A stretch of DNA of 64,000 nt from Microbacterium sp. T2.11-28. GTDB taxonomy: Bacteria; Actinomycetota; Actinomycetes; Actinomycetales; Microbacteriaceae. Location: the NCBI RefSeq assembly GCF_950097975.1, contig NZ_CATNHF010000001.1, positions 124,001 to 188,000 of the forward strand, read 5' to 3'. Positions 21,166 to 31,695 of this stretch are shown here, one piece after another. The notes below the pieces were generated by a model, which was given only the letters and a program-made list of their open reading frames with translations, searched no databases and was not told where the DNA came from. Each line of letters opens with the position of its first letter. Position 1 is the stretch's first letter. The translations under genes and the position numbers were made by a program.

Positions 21166-21358
21166 AATCTCCAAGCGTATCCGCGCAACGACGCGGCGCG
21201 GCGCCGACACACTCAGCGGGCGCCCCTGGCCGGGCCGGCACCCGGACACGCCGTACGCGTACAGCGAAATGTGACCTACTCAGGGCATGGTCCTCACTAT
21301 CGCGTGGTTGTATTTACAGAACCCGCACTGGAGTAGACACACCGAGGAGGCACCCAGA

Positions 21359-21571
21359 ATGAGCATCTCGACCACAGCAGAGCCCGGCGTCCTCGAGCAC
21401 CGCCTCACGGCGGCGGATCGCTGCGACTCGTGCGGAGCACAGGCCTACATCGCCGCCGAGGTCAACGGCAGCGAGCTCCTGTTCTGCGCGCACCACGGCC
21501 GCAAGTACGAGGAGAAGCTGCGCGCCATCGCCACGTCGTGGCACGACGAGACCGCTCGTCTCCTCGGCTGA
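21359..21571 (+). CDS. Small zinc-binding-like protein (DUF7455 type)
   Basis: The product is a 70-residue protein with a Cys/His knuckle: DRCDSCGAQAYIAAEVNGSE then LLFCAHHGRKYEEKL, i.e. CxxC followed by CxxH, flanked by a helical C-terminus. Small proteins of this type are widespread beside sigA and parE in actinobacteria; their function is unknown to me. The start is set by AGGAGG at 21345-21350, 8 bases before ATG. The earlier in-frame ATG at 21287 lacks a ribosome site. A promoter is expected in the 193-base divergent gap from parE. Confidence 0.8.
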   Translation: MSISTTAEPGVLEHRLTAADRCDSCGAQAYIAAEVNGSELLFCAHHGRKYEEKLRAIATSWHDETARLLG

Positions 21572-21615
21572 GCGTCGCGCGTCCCGATGAGGGCGCGACG
21601 TCGGAGCCGGGCGGC

Positions 21616-22638
21616 TCAGAATCCCACGGCCGCCTGGTACACGGGCAGCAGCCCCGTGCGCACTCCCGAGGCCGACGGCTTCGGCTGGAACACGCTTGAG
21701 TTGTGGTTCCCCTCGATGACCACCGGCCCGTCCGGGGTCATCGCGAGGTCCCAGCCCACGTAGGGCGCCTCGGGCGTGCGACGGGCGAGCTTGTCCGTGA
21801 GCTCCCGCACCCGGTCGTACATGGGAACCTGGAAGCCGACGATCGGCGTGCCCGTCACGGGATGCTCGCGATAGACGTTGCTCTGCTTGTCGACGCCCGG
21901 GTACAGCGCCACGCCGTTCTCGTCGAGCATGGTGAACATGCCGCCCGAGGCGAAGTTGTCGATCACGTCGCCGTTGCCGATGCGCAGGACGGCCGCGAGA
22001 AGGTGCACGGTGCCGCCCGGCTCCGTGCCGTTCTTGTCGAGGAAGGTGATCATCCGCACCGTGTTGACGCTGTCCGGGTACAGGCTGCTCATGTCGGGGT
22101 GCTGCACGATGAACTCGTCGACGATGGACTGACCGGCGGCGGTGACCTCCGCGCGGAACGCCGCGGGATCGGTCACGTTCTCGTGGAGCGTGATGCCGCC
22201 GCCCCCCTGACCCTCCAGGGGCTTGGCGAGCACCTTCGGATGGCGGGCGAGGAACGCGCCGAGCTCGGTGTCGTCGACGTCCCGGAGATCGATGGTCTCG
22301 CGGCCCAGGAGGTCGGCGTACTCGCGGGCGAAGCGGCGCTTGTCCTCGAGCTTCGCCCGTCCCTCGGGCGTGTTGTGCATGCGGGTGATGCGGAAGGACT
22401 TGGGATGGGTCATCCAGGTCGCCCGTTCCTTGGCGGTCAGCAGCCGGATGTCCCAGACGGCGTAGTCGCGGAAGCCCATGTCGTACTTGAGGGAGCACCA
22501 GAGCATGTCGGCCACGAGCACCGGCAGCGGTGCTCGGGAGACCTTCTGCGCCTGACGGGCGAACTCGATGAGGTTCCCCGGACGGAGCTTGCGGGCTCGT
22601 CGCGCGAGATAGCGGAGGCGCACGGTCGCTCGACCCAT
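21616..22638 (-). CDS. ATP-grasp protein, sugar-transfer-associated type (paralog B)
   Basis: The product is 340 residues, with a basic N-terminal helix (RLRYLARRARKLRPGN), a conserved region MLWCSLKYDMGFRDYAVWDI, then an ATP-grasp fold: KVLAKPLEGQGGGGITL (nucleotide-binding Lys and Gly-rich loop), EFIVQHPDMSSLYPDSVNT, and the metal-binding VIEGNHNSSVFQPKP near the C-terminus. This fits the sugar-transfer-associated ATP-grasp family (ATPgrasp_ST), enzymes presumed to join a carboxylate to an amine or similar nucleophile. It is a tandem paralog of the gene at 22662-23684: same length, same motif order, and the same C-terminal pattern (RTGLLPVYQAAVGF vs RRGLLPRYRAAMRF). It is last in the sigA-linked cluster. 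Substrates are unknown. Confidence 0.8.
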   Translation of the reverse strand: MGRATVRLRYLARRARKLRPGNLIEFARQAQKVSRAPLPVLVADMLWCSLKYDMGFRDYAVWDIRLLTAKERATWMTHPKSFRITRMHNTPEGRAKLEDKRRFAREYADLLGRETIDLRDVDDTELGAFLARHPKVLAKPLEGQGGGGITLHENVTDPAAFRAEVTAAGQSIVDEFIVQHPDMSSLYPDSVNTVRMITFLDKNGTEPGGTVHLLAAVLRIGNGDVIDNFASGGMFTMLDENGVALYPGVDKQSNVYREHPVTGTPIVGFQVPMYDRVRELTDKLARRTPEAPYVGWDLAMTPDGPVVIEGNHNSSVFQPKPSASGVRTGLLPVYQAAVGF

Positions 22639-22661
22639 GGGTGGATTCCTTCCCTCGGAGC

Positions 22662-23684
22662 TCAGAAGCGCATGGCGGCGCGGTAACGCGGGAGCAGGCC
22701 GCGGCGGATGCCGGAGACCGACGGCTTGGACTGGAACACGCCCGTGTTGTGGTTGCCCTCGATGACCACGGGACGCTCAGGGGTGATCGCGATGTCCCAG
22801 CCGATGTAGGGCAGGGCGGGGACGCGGCGCGCCAGTCGGTCGACGAGCGCGAGGACCTCGCCGTACAGCGGCACCTGGTAGCCGGTGATGGTGACGCCCG
22901 TGAGGGGATGCACCTCGAACGGGTGCCCTTCCTCGTCGCTGGCGGCATGGAGGGCACGGCCCTCCTCGTCGAGCATGGTGTACATGCCGCCGTTGCTGAA
23001 GTTGTCGATGACGCCGCCGTTGCCGACCTTCAGCACCGCCGCGAGCACGTGCACCTCGCCGTCGGGATCGAGATAGGTGACCACGCGCAGCGAGTTCACA
23101 CTGCCCGGGTACAGGCGCGCCATATCGGGGTGCTGCGCGAGCACCTCCTCCACGAGGACCTGCCCCGAGGACAGCAGCTCGGCGCGCAGAGCGGCCGCGT
23201 CGACGATGCCGGCCGTCTCGCGCATCGTGATGCCGTTGCCGCCGACACCGCCGGGGTTCTTGGTGATCACGCGGTCGTAGCGGCCGACGAACTCCTCGAG
23301 CGCCGCGGCGTCGGAGGTCGACACGTCGAGCCAGGCACGGCCGAGCTCGTCGCCGAAGTGCTCGGCGAAGCGCAGCTTGTCGTCGAAGATCGCGCGCTGG
23401 GCGTTGTCGTTGAGCTTGCGCGACAGGTGGAACGACTTCGGGTCGGTCATGTAGGTCTTGCGCTCGCGAGGCCTCAGGATCCGGAAGTCCCACTCGGAGT
23501 AGTTCTCGAACGTGGTCTCGTACCGCACGGCGCACCAGGCCATGTCGAGCACGACCCACCACAGCGGCGCACGCGAGAGCGTCGCCGACTGCCGGGCGAA
23601 CTGCAGGACCCGCTCGCGATCGAACGAGACGACGCGCTTGACGAAGAAGCGCGCGCGCCGGTAGAGCCGGTTGAGGGCGCGCAC
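22662..23684 (-). CDS. ATP-grasp protein, sugar-transfer-associated type (paralog A)
   Basis: The product is 340 residues, exactly the length of the downstream paralog. Motifs are VLDMAWCAVRYETTFENYSE, RVITKNPGGVGGNGITM (ATP-binding Lys and Gly-loop), EVLAQHPDMARLYPGSVNSL, and VIEGNHNTGVFQSKP (Mg-binding Glu/Asn). The GTG start at 23684 lies immediately beyond the CofE-like stop codon, so translation is likely coupled. Longer frames upstream run through the CofE-like gene and are rejected. Duplication followed by divergence suggests the two enzymes act in sequence or on different acceptors. The biochemical product is not known, and naming a pathway would be guesswork. Confidence 0.78.
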   Translation of the reverse strand: MRALNRLYRRARFFVKRVVSFDRERVLQFARQSATLSRAPLWWVVLDMAWCAVRYETTFENYSEWDFRILRPRERKTYMTDPKSFHLSRKLNDNAQRAIFDDKLRFAEHFGDELGRAWLDVSTSDAAALEEFVGRYDRVITKNPGGVGGNGITMRETAGIVDAAALRAELLSSGQVLVEEVLAQHPDMARLYPGSVNSLRVVTYLDPDGEVHVLAAVLKVGNGGVIDNFSNGGMYTMLDEEGRALHAASDEEGHPFEVHPLTGVTITGYQVPLYGEVLALVDRLARRVPALPYIGWDIAITPERPVVIEGNHNTGVFQSKPSVSGIRRGLLPRYRAAMRF

Positions 23685-23685
23685 G

Positions 23686-24389
23686 TCAGGCCCCGGTGAT
23701 GCGCCGGATGATTCCGAGCGGCGTGGACTGGTGCCCCTGGCCGAGCGGGTTGTCGCCCAGGATCTGCACGAGCGTGCGCTCCCCCGCCTTGTCGAGGGTG
23801 GAGCCGAGGATGTTGCCGCCGATGTCGTTGATGTCGACGACGGCCACCTCGTTCGCGCCGCCCAGCAGCGCCTTCGCGCGTGCGGCCACCTTCTCGGGAT
23901 CGAGCGGGCCCAGCACGACCGCCTTGTTGTACGGCGGGATCGTATGGCGCGTCGGTCCGTCGATCGACCGCGCCTTGTCGCCGGCGATGCGGTAGAAGTC
24001 CCCACGCCGTCCGAACAGCTTGCCCACGGCGCTCACCGCGGCGGCGAAGAGGATGCGCGGCGTGCCGACCTCCCGCAGGGCCATCTCCATCGTCTCGGGC
24101 ATGCCGAGCCCGATGCCGTACGAGGTCTTGACGACGTACCGCGACAGGAAGCGGGCGAGCGGGCGCGGCGCGATGTCCTCCACCAGATACGAGCGGCCCT
24201 GGGTGATCGCGACGATCTTCTCGGTCACGAACAGCGTGTCGCCGGGCTCCAGCACGCCGGAGGCGTACTCGGTGAGGAACGCGTCGAGGTCATCGCCGGG
24301 CATCACGACGCGCGTGCGGATCGGGATGCGGGCGTACGTCGCACCGTCGACGGCGATCTCGAGAGATTTGCCGTCGTTCGCCTGTGCGC

Positions 24390-24393
<4 letters not shown>
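23686..24393 (-). CDS. Coenzyme F420-0:L-glutamate ligase-like protein (CofE family)
   Basis: The product is 235 residues resembling the CofE / FbiB-N ligase domain, which in F420 biosynthesis adds glutamate to the cofactor using GTP. Visible family features are [18 protein letters not shown], the conserved [19 protein letters not shown], and [19 protein letters not shown] near the C-terminus. Its start overlaps the sigA stop by 4 bases (ATGA-type), and it directly precedes two ATP-grasp genes. No other F420 biosynthesis gene is in the window, so it may instead be a CofE-like ligase in a different amide-forming pathway with the ATP-grasp enzymes (inference). Confidence 0.75.
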
Positions 24394-25727
<1,334 letters not shown>

Positions 25728-25939
25728 GTCTCGCCTTTCACCGACGGATGCCGTCGGGGTTTCGGACACTAGTAAGACCCTTGTCAAGTCCTGGGACGTG
25801 CGCGGCAGCGTACGACCAACGGGTGACAACGGGTCAGATCATCCATTCTCTCACAGTTCTGAGGCGGAGAACGTCCGGCTGCACTGCGGGACGGAGGATC
25901 CATCGGTGACAACGCTCTAGGGCGCGTCGGCATTCCCCG

Positions 25940-26866
25940 TCAGAGGCGGCCGCGCTTGTCCTCGTCCCCCGGAGGACGCGTCGCCAGGTAGCGCTCGAGC
26001 TCGGCGGCGAGCTCGTCGGCGCTCGGCAGGTCGCCGGTGTGGATGATCGGCTGCGCCCGGGTCGAGCCCGCCATGTACGAGTCGTAGCGCTCCTCGAGGT
26101 TGTGGAGCATGGCGGTCAGCTCATCGCTTCCGGTTACCTGCTCGGTCACCTTCTCGAGGTACTCGCGGTTCTCCTCGCGCAGATCGTCGAGGTCGAAGAC
26201 CAGTCCGGTGGCGACCGACACGCTGTCCAGGCCGGCGATGGCGGCTGCCGGGTAGTCGGTGTCGCCGAGGTAGTGCGGGATCAGCAGGACGAAGCCCGCA
26301 ACGTCGGCCGCGGACTGCGCGAAACGGTACTCCAGCAGGTGCCCCACCGTCGCGGGCACCTGGGTGTGCGGCTGCCAGACGGAGTGCGCCGCGGTGAGTT
26401 CGCTCCGCGTCCCGCTCACCGTGGTGCCGATCGGCCGGGTGTGCGGCACCGGCATCGGGATCGCGTGGACCCACGTGACCGTGGAGACCTGGAGCCCCTC
26501 GGCCAGTCCCACCATGGTCTCGGTGAACGCGTCCCAGGAGAAGTCGGGCTCGTATCCCGCGAGCAACAGGAACGGCTGGCCGAGCGAATCGTGGGCCAGC
26601 GACAGCTCGAGACGCGGCGGGCGGTAGGCGGTCAGATGATCCGCCTCGAAGGTGATGAGGGGGCGACGCGCACGGTAGTCGAGCAGGACGTCGGCGGAGA
26701 AGGTGAGCACCGGTGTGGGGTCGAGGTCGTCGCGGAAGTAGTCGACCATGCGCGATGCGGCGTTGCCGGCGTCCGTGAACCCGGTGAGCACGATCACGAG
26801 CGGCAGTCCGCTCGGGATGGGAGGGGCTGTCGCGACGCGCTCGTAGAGGGGACCGGACACTGGCAT
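25940..26866 (-). CDS. PAC2 family protein
   Basis: The product is a 308-residue soluble protein of the PAC2 (proteasome assembly chaperone 2-like) family, found in proteasome-bearing and related actinobacteria. Family features are the early strand-loop LVIVLTGFTDAGNAASRMVD, the DLDPTPVLTFSADVLLDYRA segment, AHDSLGQPFLLLAGYEPDF and WVHAIPMPVPHTRPIG, then a helical C-terminus. The ATG at 26866 has GGAGGC just upstream. It is divergent from pepA across a 127-base gap. The specific partner protein is not known from sequence. Confidence 0.87.
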   Translation of the reverse strand: MPVSGPLYERVATAPPIPSGLPLVIVLTGFTDAGNAASRMVDYFRDDLDPTPVLTFSADVLLDYRARRPLITFEADHLTAYRPPRLELSLAHDSLGQPFLLLAGYEPDFSWDAFTETMVGLAEGLQVSTVTWVHAIPMPVPHTRPIGTTVSGTRSELTAAHSVWQPHTQVPATVGHLLEYRFAQSAADVAGFVLLIPHYLGDTDYPAAAIAGLDSVSVATGLVFDLDDLREENREYLEKVTEQVTGSDELTAMLHNLEERYDSYMAGSTRAQPIIHTGDLPSADELAAELERYLATRPPGDEDKRGRL

Positions 26867-26993
26867 GCCTCCACTGTACGAGTCCTCGTGCGGACCGGCT
26901 CCGCGGTCATCGCGCTGACAGCGAACATGCGCGGGCGGGGAGCCGCGCGCGGCGGCGGACCGATGCCGTCCGGGCAAAACTAGGATGGAGCGC

Positions 26994-28460
26994 ATGCCGT
27001 ATCCGGAGCTGTCGTACACCACTTCCGCCCTGGCCGACATCGAGGCGGATGCTTTGGTGCTGGCGCTTCCGCCGCTCGCAGACGCCGGCGACGCGCTCGA
27101 CGCGTGGCCGGGACTGGCCGAGGCGCTGGAGGGCGTCGGCTTCACCGGCGCCGCCGGCGCGACGGTGCGCGCCTTCGCCCCGGAGGCCAGGCGCACGCCT
27201 CTCGTCGTCGTGGGCACGGGATCCGCGCCCGACGCCGCGGCCCTGCGCGACGCCGTCGGCGCGGCGGTGCGGACGACATCCGGATTCGACACCCTCGCCG
27301 TCGCCGCCGTCGCCGCGCCGCATCTCACCCGCGCTGTTGCGGAGGGGGCGGTGATCGGCGGATACCGCTTCGAGGGGTACAAGCGCGACGCCGGCAAGAC
27401 CCGGGCGGGCCGCGTGATCGTCAGCAGCCCCGAGGAGCTGACCACGGCCGACAAGGCCTCCGTCGCCGCCGTCGGCTCGGCCGTCGCACTGGTCAAGGAC
27501 CTGGTGCACATCCCGGCCGAGTGGCTGGGGCCGCAGGACTTCGCCGATCAGGCGGTCGCGGCCGTCGACGGCCTCCCCGTCGACATCGAGGTGCTCGACG
27601 AGGAGCAGCTCGCGGAGCAGGGCTTCGGCGGCATCCTCGGCGTCGGGCGCGGATCCGACCGGCCGCCCCGGTTCATCCGCCTGGACTACGCGCCCGCCGG
27701 CGCCGCCCGTCACGTCGCAGTGGTCGGCAAGGGCATCACCTTCGACACCGGCGGTCTGTCCCTGAAGCCGCCCGCCGGGATGGTCGGCATGAAGTACGAC
27801 ATGTGCGGCGCGGCGATCGCGCTGGCCGTCGTCGCGGCCGCCGCGCGGCTGGCGCTCCCGGTCCGCGTGAGCGGATGGCTCTGCGTCGCCGACAACATGC
27901 CGTCCGGCCGCGCGACGCGTCCGGGCGACGTGGTGAGGATCCTCGACGGGACCACGGTGGAGGTCCTCAACACCGATGCCGAGGGACGCGTGGTGCTGGC
28001 GGACGGCCTGGTGGCGGCCAGCCGCACCCGGCCCGACGTCATCGTCGACGTCGCGACGCTCACCGGTGCCATCTCGGTGGCCCTCGGCACCCGGCACACC
28101 GGCGTGATGGGCGACGATCTCGCCGTCGGCGAGTACCTGGCCGCCGCCGAGCGCGCGGGCGAGCAGGCCTGGCCGCTCCCCCTCCCCGACCACATGGAGG
28201 ACGAGCTGGACTCCCCCATCGCCGACCTGCAGAACGCGAAGATCGGCGACCCGGCGGGCGGCTCGCTGTTCGCGGGCCTCTTCCTGCGACGCTTCGTGGG
28301 GCGCGTCTCCGACGCCGCCGACGCACCGCGCATCCCCTGGGTGCACCTCGACATCGCCGGATCGGGGACGACGAAGGCCGCCTACGGCGCCACCGACAAG
28401 GGCCCGACGGCGGCGACCGTCCGCTCGCTCATCGAATTCCTCACGGGAGATGCCTCATGA
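26994..28460 (+). CDS. pepA: Leucyl aminopeptidase (M17 family)
   Basis: This ~488-residue M17 hexameric aminopeptidase cleaves N-terminal residues with two metal ions. Catalytic motifs are visible: GKGITFDTGGLSLKPPAGM (metal-binding Lys and Asp), GMKYDMCGAAI, and the signature NTDAEGRVVLADGL carrying metal-ligand Asp/Glu and the active-site Arg. A second in-frame ATG lies at 26985; 26994 is preferred because a GGAG precedes it at 3-base distance, though both are possible. The stop overlaps the lpdA start (ATGA), so the two genes are translationally coupled. Confidence 0.93.
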   Translation: MPYPELSYTTSALADIEADALVLALPPLADAGDALDAWPGLAEALEGVGFTGAAGATVRAFAPEARRTPLVVVGTGSAPDAAALRDAVGAAVRTTSGFDTLAVAAVAAPHLTRAVAEGAVIGGYRFEGYKRDAGKTRAGRVIVSSPEELTTADKASVAAVGSAVALVKDLVHIPAEWLGPQDFADQAVAAVDGLPVDIEVLDEEQLAEQGFGGILGVGRGSDRPPRFIRLDYAPAGAARHVAVVGKGITFDTGGLSLKPPAGMVGMKYDMCGAAIALAVVAAAARLALPVRVSGWLCVADNMPSGRATRPGDVVRILDGTTVEVLNTDAEGRVVLADGLVAASRTRPDVIVDVATLTGAISVALGTRHTGVMGDDLAVGEYLAAAERAGEQAWPLPLPDHMEDELDSPIADLQNAKIGDPAGGSLFAGLFLRRFVGRVSDAADAPRIPWVHLDIAGSGTTKAAYGATDKGPTAATVRSLIEFLTGDAS

Positions 28461-29827
28461 CCGACACCCACGCAGACGTCGTCGTCCTCGGGGGCGGCAG
28501 CGGCGGCTACGCGGCCGCCCTCCGCGCGGCGGAGCTCGGCAAGTCCGTCGTGCTCATCGAGAAGGACAAGCTCGGCGGCACGTGCCTGCACCGCGGCTGC
28601 ATCCCGACCAAGGCCCTGCTGCACTCGGCCGAGGTGGCCGAGCACGTCAAGGACGCGGCCTCGGTCGGCGTGATCGCCGCGTTCTCCGGCATCGATCCCG
28701 CCGGCGTCACCGCCTACCGCGAGGGCATCGTCGCCAAGAAGTTCAAGGGCCTCGAGGGCCTCGTGAAGGCGCGCGGGATCACCGTGGTCTCCGGCGAGGG
28801 ACGGCTGCTCGCCGACCGGGGCGTCGCCGTCGGCGACGACGTCTACCGCGGCGACGACGTCGTCCTCGCGACGGGTTCGTACACGCGGCTCCTCCCCGGT
28901 CTCGACGCCGGCGGGCGGATCCTGACCAGCGAGGAGGCCCTCGCCCTCGACGAGGTGCCCGAGCGCGTCGCCATCCTGGGCGGCGGGGTGATCGGCGTCG
29001 AGTTCGCCAGCGTGTGGCGCTCGTTCGGTGCCGAGGTGACCATCATCGAGGCGCTGGACCATCTCGTGCCCAACGAGGACATCGCCCTCAGCAAGGGGCT
29101 CGAGCGCGCCTTCCGCAAGCGCGGCATCGTGTCTCGCCTCGGCGTGCGCTTCGCCTCCGCCGAGCAGTCCGACCGCGAGGTGACGGTGCGGCTGGAGGAC
29201 GGCTCCGAGGTCGTCGCCGACTACCTGCTCGTGGCGGTCGGGCGCGGCCCCGCGACAGCGGGGCTCGGCTTCGAGGAGGCGGGCGTGGCGATCGACCGCG
29301 GCTTCGTCACCGTCGATGCGCGGCTGCAGACCAGCGTGCCGCACGTGTGGGCGGTCGGCGACATCGTCCCGGGTCTCCAGCTCGCCCACCGCGGTTTCCA
29401 GCAGGGGATCTTCGTGGCAGAGGAGATCGCCGGCCTGCGCCCGGTCGCCGTGCCGGAGACGACCATCCCCCGCGTCACCTACAGCAGTCCGGAGGTCGCC
29501 TCCGTCGGCGTCACCGAGGCCCAGGCCCGCGCCGAGCACGGCGACCGCGTCGTCGCCTACGAGTACAACCTCGCGGGCAACGGCAAGAGCGAGATCATCG
29601 GCACGGGCGGACTGGTCAAGGTCGTGCGCCTGGCCGACGGACCCGTCGTGGGAGTGCACCTCGTCGGCGACCGCGTGGGCGAGCTCATCACCGAGGGGCA
29701 GCTCGCCGTCGGCTGGGAGGCGCACCCCGAGGACCTCGCGCCTCTGATCCATGCCCACCCGACCCAGAGCGAGGCACTGGGCGAGGCGTTCCTCGCCCTG
29801 GCGGGCAAGCCCCTGCACGCACTCTGA
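28457..29827 (+). CDS. lpdA: Dihydrolipoyl dehydrogenase (E3)
   Basis: This 456-residue flavoprotein reoxidises dihydrolipoyl groups of 2-oxoacid dehydrogenase complexes with NAD. FAD-binding [20 protein letters not shown] is at the N-terminus, the redox-active disulfide is in [16 protein letters not shown], the NAD-binding [16 protein letters not shown] starts near residue 173, and the C-terminal interface domain carries the catalytic His-Glu pair ([15 protein letters not shown]). The start overlaps the pepA stop. It sits 61 bases before sucB, encoding the E2 substrate of this enzyme, so co-expression is expected. Confidence 0.96.
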   Translation: MTDTHADVVVLGGGSGGYAAALRAAELGKSVVLIEKDKLGGTCLHRGCIPTKALLHSAEVAEHVKDAASVGVIAAFSGIDPAGVTAYREGIVAKKFKGLEGLVKARGITVVSGEGRLLADRGVAVGDDVYRGDDVVLATGSYTRLLPGLDAGGRILTSEEALALDEVPERVAILGGGVIGVEFASVWRSFGAEVTIIEALDHLVPNEDIALSKGLERAFRKRGIVSRLGVRFASAEQSDREVTVRLEDGSEVVADYLLVAVGRGPATAGLGFEEAGVAIDRGFVTVDARLQTSVPHVWAVGDIVPGLQLAHRGFQQGIFVAEEIAGLRPVAVPETTIPRVTYSSPEVASVGVTEAQARAEHGDRVVAYEYNLAGNGKSEIIGTGGLVKVVRLADGPVVGVHLVGDRVGELITEGQLAVGWEAHPEDLAPLIHAHPTQSEALGEAFLALAGKPLHAL

Positions 29828-29828
29828 C

Positions 29829-29846
29829 GACCCGGTCCCCCGGGTC
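29829..29846. terminator. Short hairpin between lpdA and sucB
   Basis: A 7-bp perfect stem (GACCCGG / CCGGGTC, loop TCCC) begins 1 base after the lpdA stop and is followed by AGTAAGCTAAATGAC, not a T-run. It may be a weak attenuator or an RNA-processing site between the two genes; AT-rich TAAGCT/TAAATG after it could belong to a sucB promoter. Confidence 0.3.
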
Positions 29847-29888
29847 AGTAAGCTAAATGACATCGACACGTCTGAAGGAGACACACCC

Positions 29889-31685
29889 ATGAGCACATCC
29901 GTGGTCCTCCCCGCGCTCGGAGAGAGCGTCACCGAGGGTACGGTGACCCGCTGGCTCAAGCAGGTAGGTGACACCGTTCAGGCCGACGAGGGCCTGCTGG
30001 AGATCTCGACCGACAAGGTCGACACCGAGATCCCGTCGCCCGTGAGCGGCGTGATCGAGGAGATCCTGGTCCAGGAGGACGAGACCGTCGAGGTCGGCGC
30101 CGTGCTGGCCAAGATCGGTGACGGGTCGAGCGCCCCGGCGCCCGCCGACGCCCCCGCCGCCGAGACTCCGGCCCCGGCTGAGGCGCCCGCTGCCGAAGAG
30201 GCGCCCGCTGCCGAGGCTCCGGCCGCTGAGGCTCCCGCCGCTGAGGCTCCGGCCGCTGAGGCTCCGGCCGCCGAGGCTCCCGCAGCTCCTGCCGGAGACG
30301 CGAAGGACGTCGTGCTCCCCGAGCTGGGCGAGAGCGTCACGGAGGGCACGGTCACCCGCTGGTTGAAGCAGGTCGGTGACGAGGTCGCCGCCGACGAGCC
30401 GCTTCTGGAGATCTCGACCGACAAGGTCGACACCGAGATCCCCGCGCCGTTCGCGGGCACTCTGCAGGAGATCGTCGTGGGCGAGGACGAGACCGTCGCC
30501 GTCGGCGCCGTGCTCGCCCGGATCGGCTCGGGCGCGGCTCCCGCCGCAGCCCCGGCTCCCGAGGCTCCCGCAGCCGCCCCCGCTCCCGAGGCTCCCGCCC
30601 CCGCCCCCGCTCCGGCTCCTGCAGCTCCGGCTCCTGCAGCTCCGGCCGCCGAGGCTCCGGCACCCGCGCCCGCTGCTGCCCCCGCCGCTCCCGCTCCGGC
30701 GGCACCCGCTCCCGCAGCACCTGCGGCTCCGGTTCCCGCTGCCGCCGCCCCGGCGGCATCGAGCCTCAGCCTGGACGACGACGGCCCGACCTACGTCACG
30801 CCGCTCGTGCGCCGTCTCGCGCAGCAGCAGGGTGTCGACCTCGCGTCGGTGACCGGCACCGGCGTGGGAGGACGCATCCGCAAGGAGGACGTGCTCAAGG
30901 CGGCCGAGGCTGCCAGCGCTGCTCCCGCCGCCGCACCGGCCGCGGCGGCCCCGGTCGTCGAGGTGTCGCCGCTGCGCGGCACCACGCAGCCGATGTCGCG
31001 TCTGCGCAAGGTGCTGGCCGAGCGTGCCGTGGCGTCGATGCAGCAGACGGCGCAGCTGACCACGGTGATCGAGGTCGACGTCACCAAGCTGTCCAACTTC
31101 CGCGACAAGGTGAAGGCGACCTTCCAGGAGAAGACGGGCGACAAGCTCTCGTTCCTCCCCTTCTTCGCGCTCGCTGCGGCCGAGGGCCTGCAGGCGTACC
31201 CGATCATCAACTCGACGGTGGACGGAACCGACATCGTCTACCCGCCGACGGAGAACCTGTCGATCGCGGTCGACACGGAGCGCGGTCTGCTGACCCCGGT
31301 CCTGCGTGATGCCGGCTCGAAGAACCTGGCGCAGATCGCCCACGAGATCGCCGATCTCGCGGCGCGTACCCGCGACAACAAGCTCAAGCCCGACGAGCTG
31401 GCCGGCGGCACGTTCACCCTGACCAACACCGGATCGCGCGGTGCGCTGTTCGACACCCCCGTGGTGTTCCTGCCGCAGTCGGCGATCCTCGGCACCGGCG
31501 TCGTCGTGAAGCGGCCCGGCATCGTCACGGTGGACGGCAAGGAGGCGATCGCGGTGCGCTCGTACGTGTACCTCGCGCTGTCCTACGACCACCGCACGAT
31601 CGACGGCGCCGACGCGGCCCGCTTCCTCGGCGCAGTGAAGGCACGCCTCGAGGCCGCGGACTTCGAGTCGCAGCTCGGGATCTGA
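29889..31685 (+). CDS. sucB: 2-oxoglutarate dehydrogenase E2 component (dihydrolipoyl succinyltransferase)
   Basis: This 598-residue E2 core enzyme has two lipoyl domains, as typical for actinobacteria. The first spans residues ~1-77 with lipoyl-Lys in [14 protein letters not shown]; a second near-identical one spans ~138-215 ([14 protein letters not shown]). They are joined by long Ala-Pro-Glu linkers (residues ~80-135 and ~218-295). A peripheral subunit-binding domain follows ([18 protein letters not shown] ... GRIRKEDVL). The C-terminal acyltransferase domain carries the catalytic motif [22 protein letters not shown] lies upstream of the ATG. It transfers succinyl groups from E1-bound intermediates to CoA. 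Confidence 0.95.
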   Translation: MSTSVVLPALGESVTEGTVTRWLKQVGDTVQADEGLLEISTDKVDTEIPSPVSGVIEEILVQEDETVEVGAVLAKIGDGSSAPAPADAPAAETPAPAEAPAAEEAPAAEAPAAEAPAAEAPAAEAPAAEAPAAPAGDAKDVVLPELGESVTEGTVTRWLKQVGDEVAADEPLLEISTDKVDTEIPAPFAGTLQEIVVGEDETVAVGAVLARIGSGAAPAAAPAPEAPAAAPAPEAPAPAPAPAPAAPAPAAPAAEAPAPAPAAAPAAPAPAAPAPAAPAAPVPAAAAPAASSLSLDDDGPTYVTPLVRRLAQQQGVDLASVTGTGVGGRIRKEDVLKAAEAASAAPAAAPAAAAPVVEVSPLRGTTQPMSRLRKVLAERAVASMQQTAQLTTVIEVDVTKLSNFRDKVKATFQEKTGDKLSFLPFFALAAAEGLQAYPIINSTVDGTDIVYPPTENLSIAVDTERGLLTPVLRDAGSKNLAQIAHEIADLAARTRDNKLKPDELAGGTFTLTNTGSRGALFDTPVVFLPQSAILGTGVVVKRPGIVTVDGKEAIAVRSYVYLALSYDHRTIDGADAARFLGAVKARLEAADFESQLGI

Positions 31686-31695
31686 CGAGACGCCC

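Noticed and set aside
16535..21241. A 1,568-codon open frame on the minus strand across parC and parE
   Set aside because: It runs antisense to parC and in another frame of parE; its composition (Arg, Gly, Asp-rich) is typical of shadow frames in high-GC DNA.
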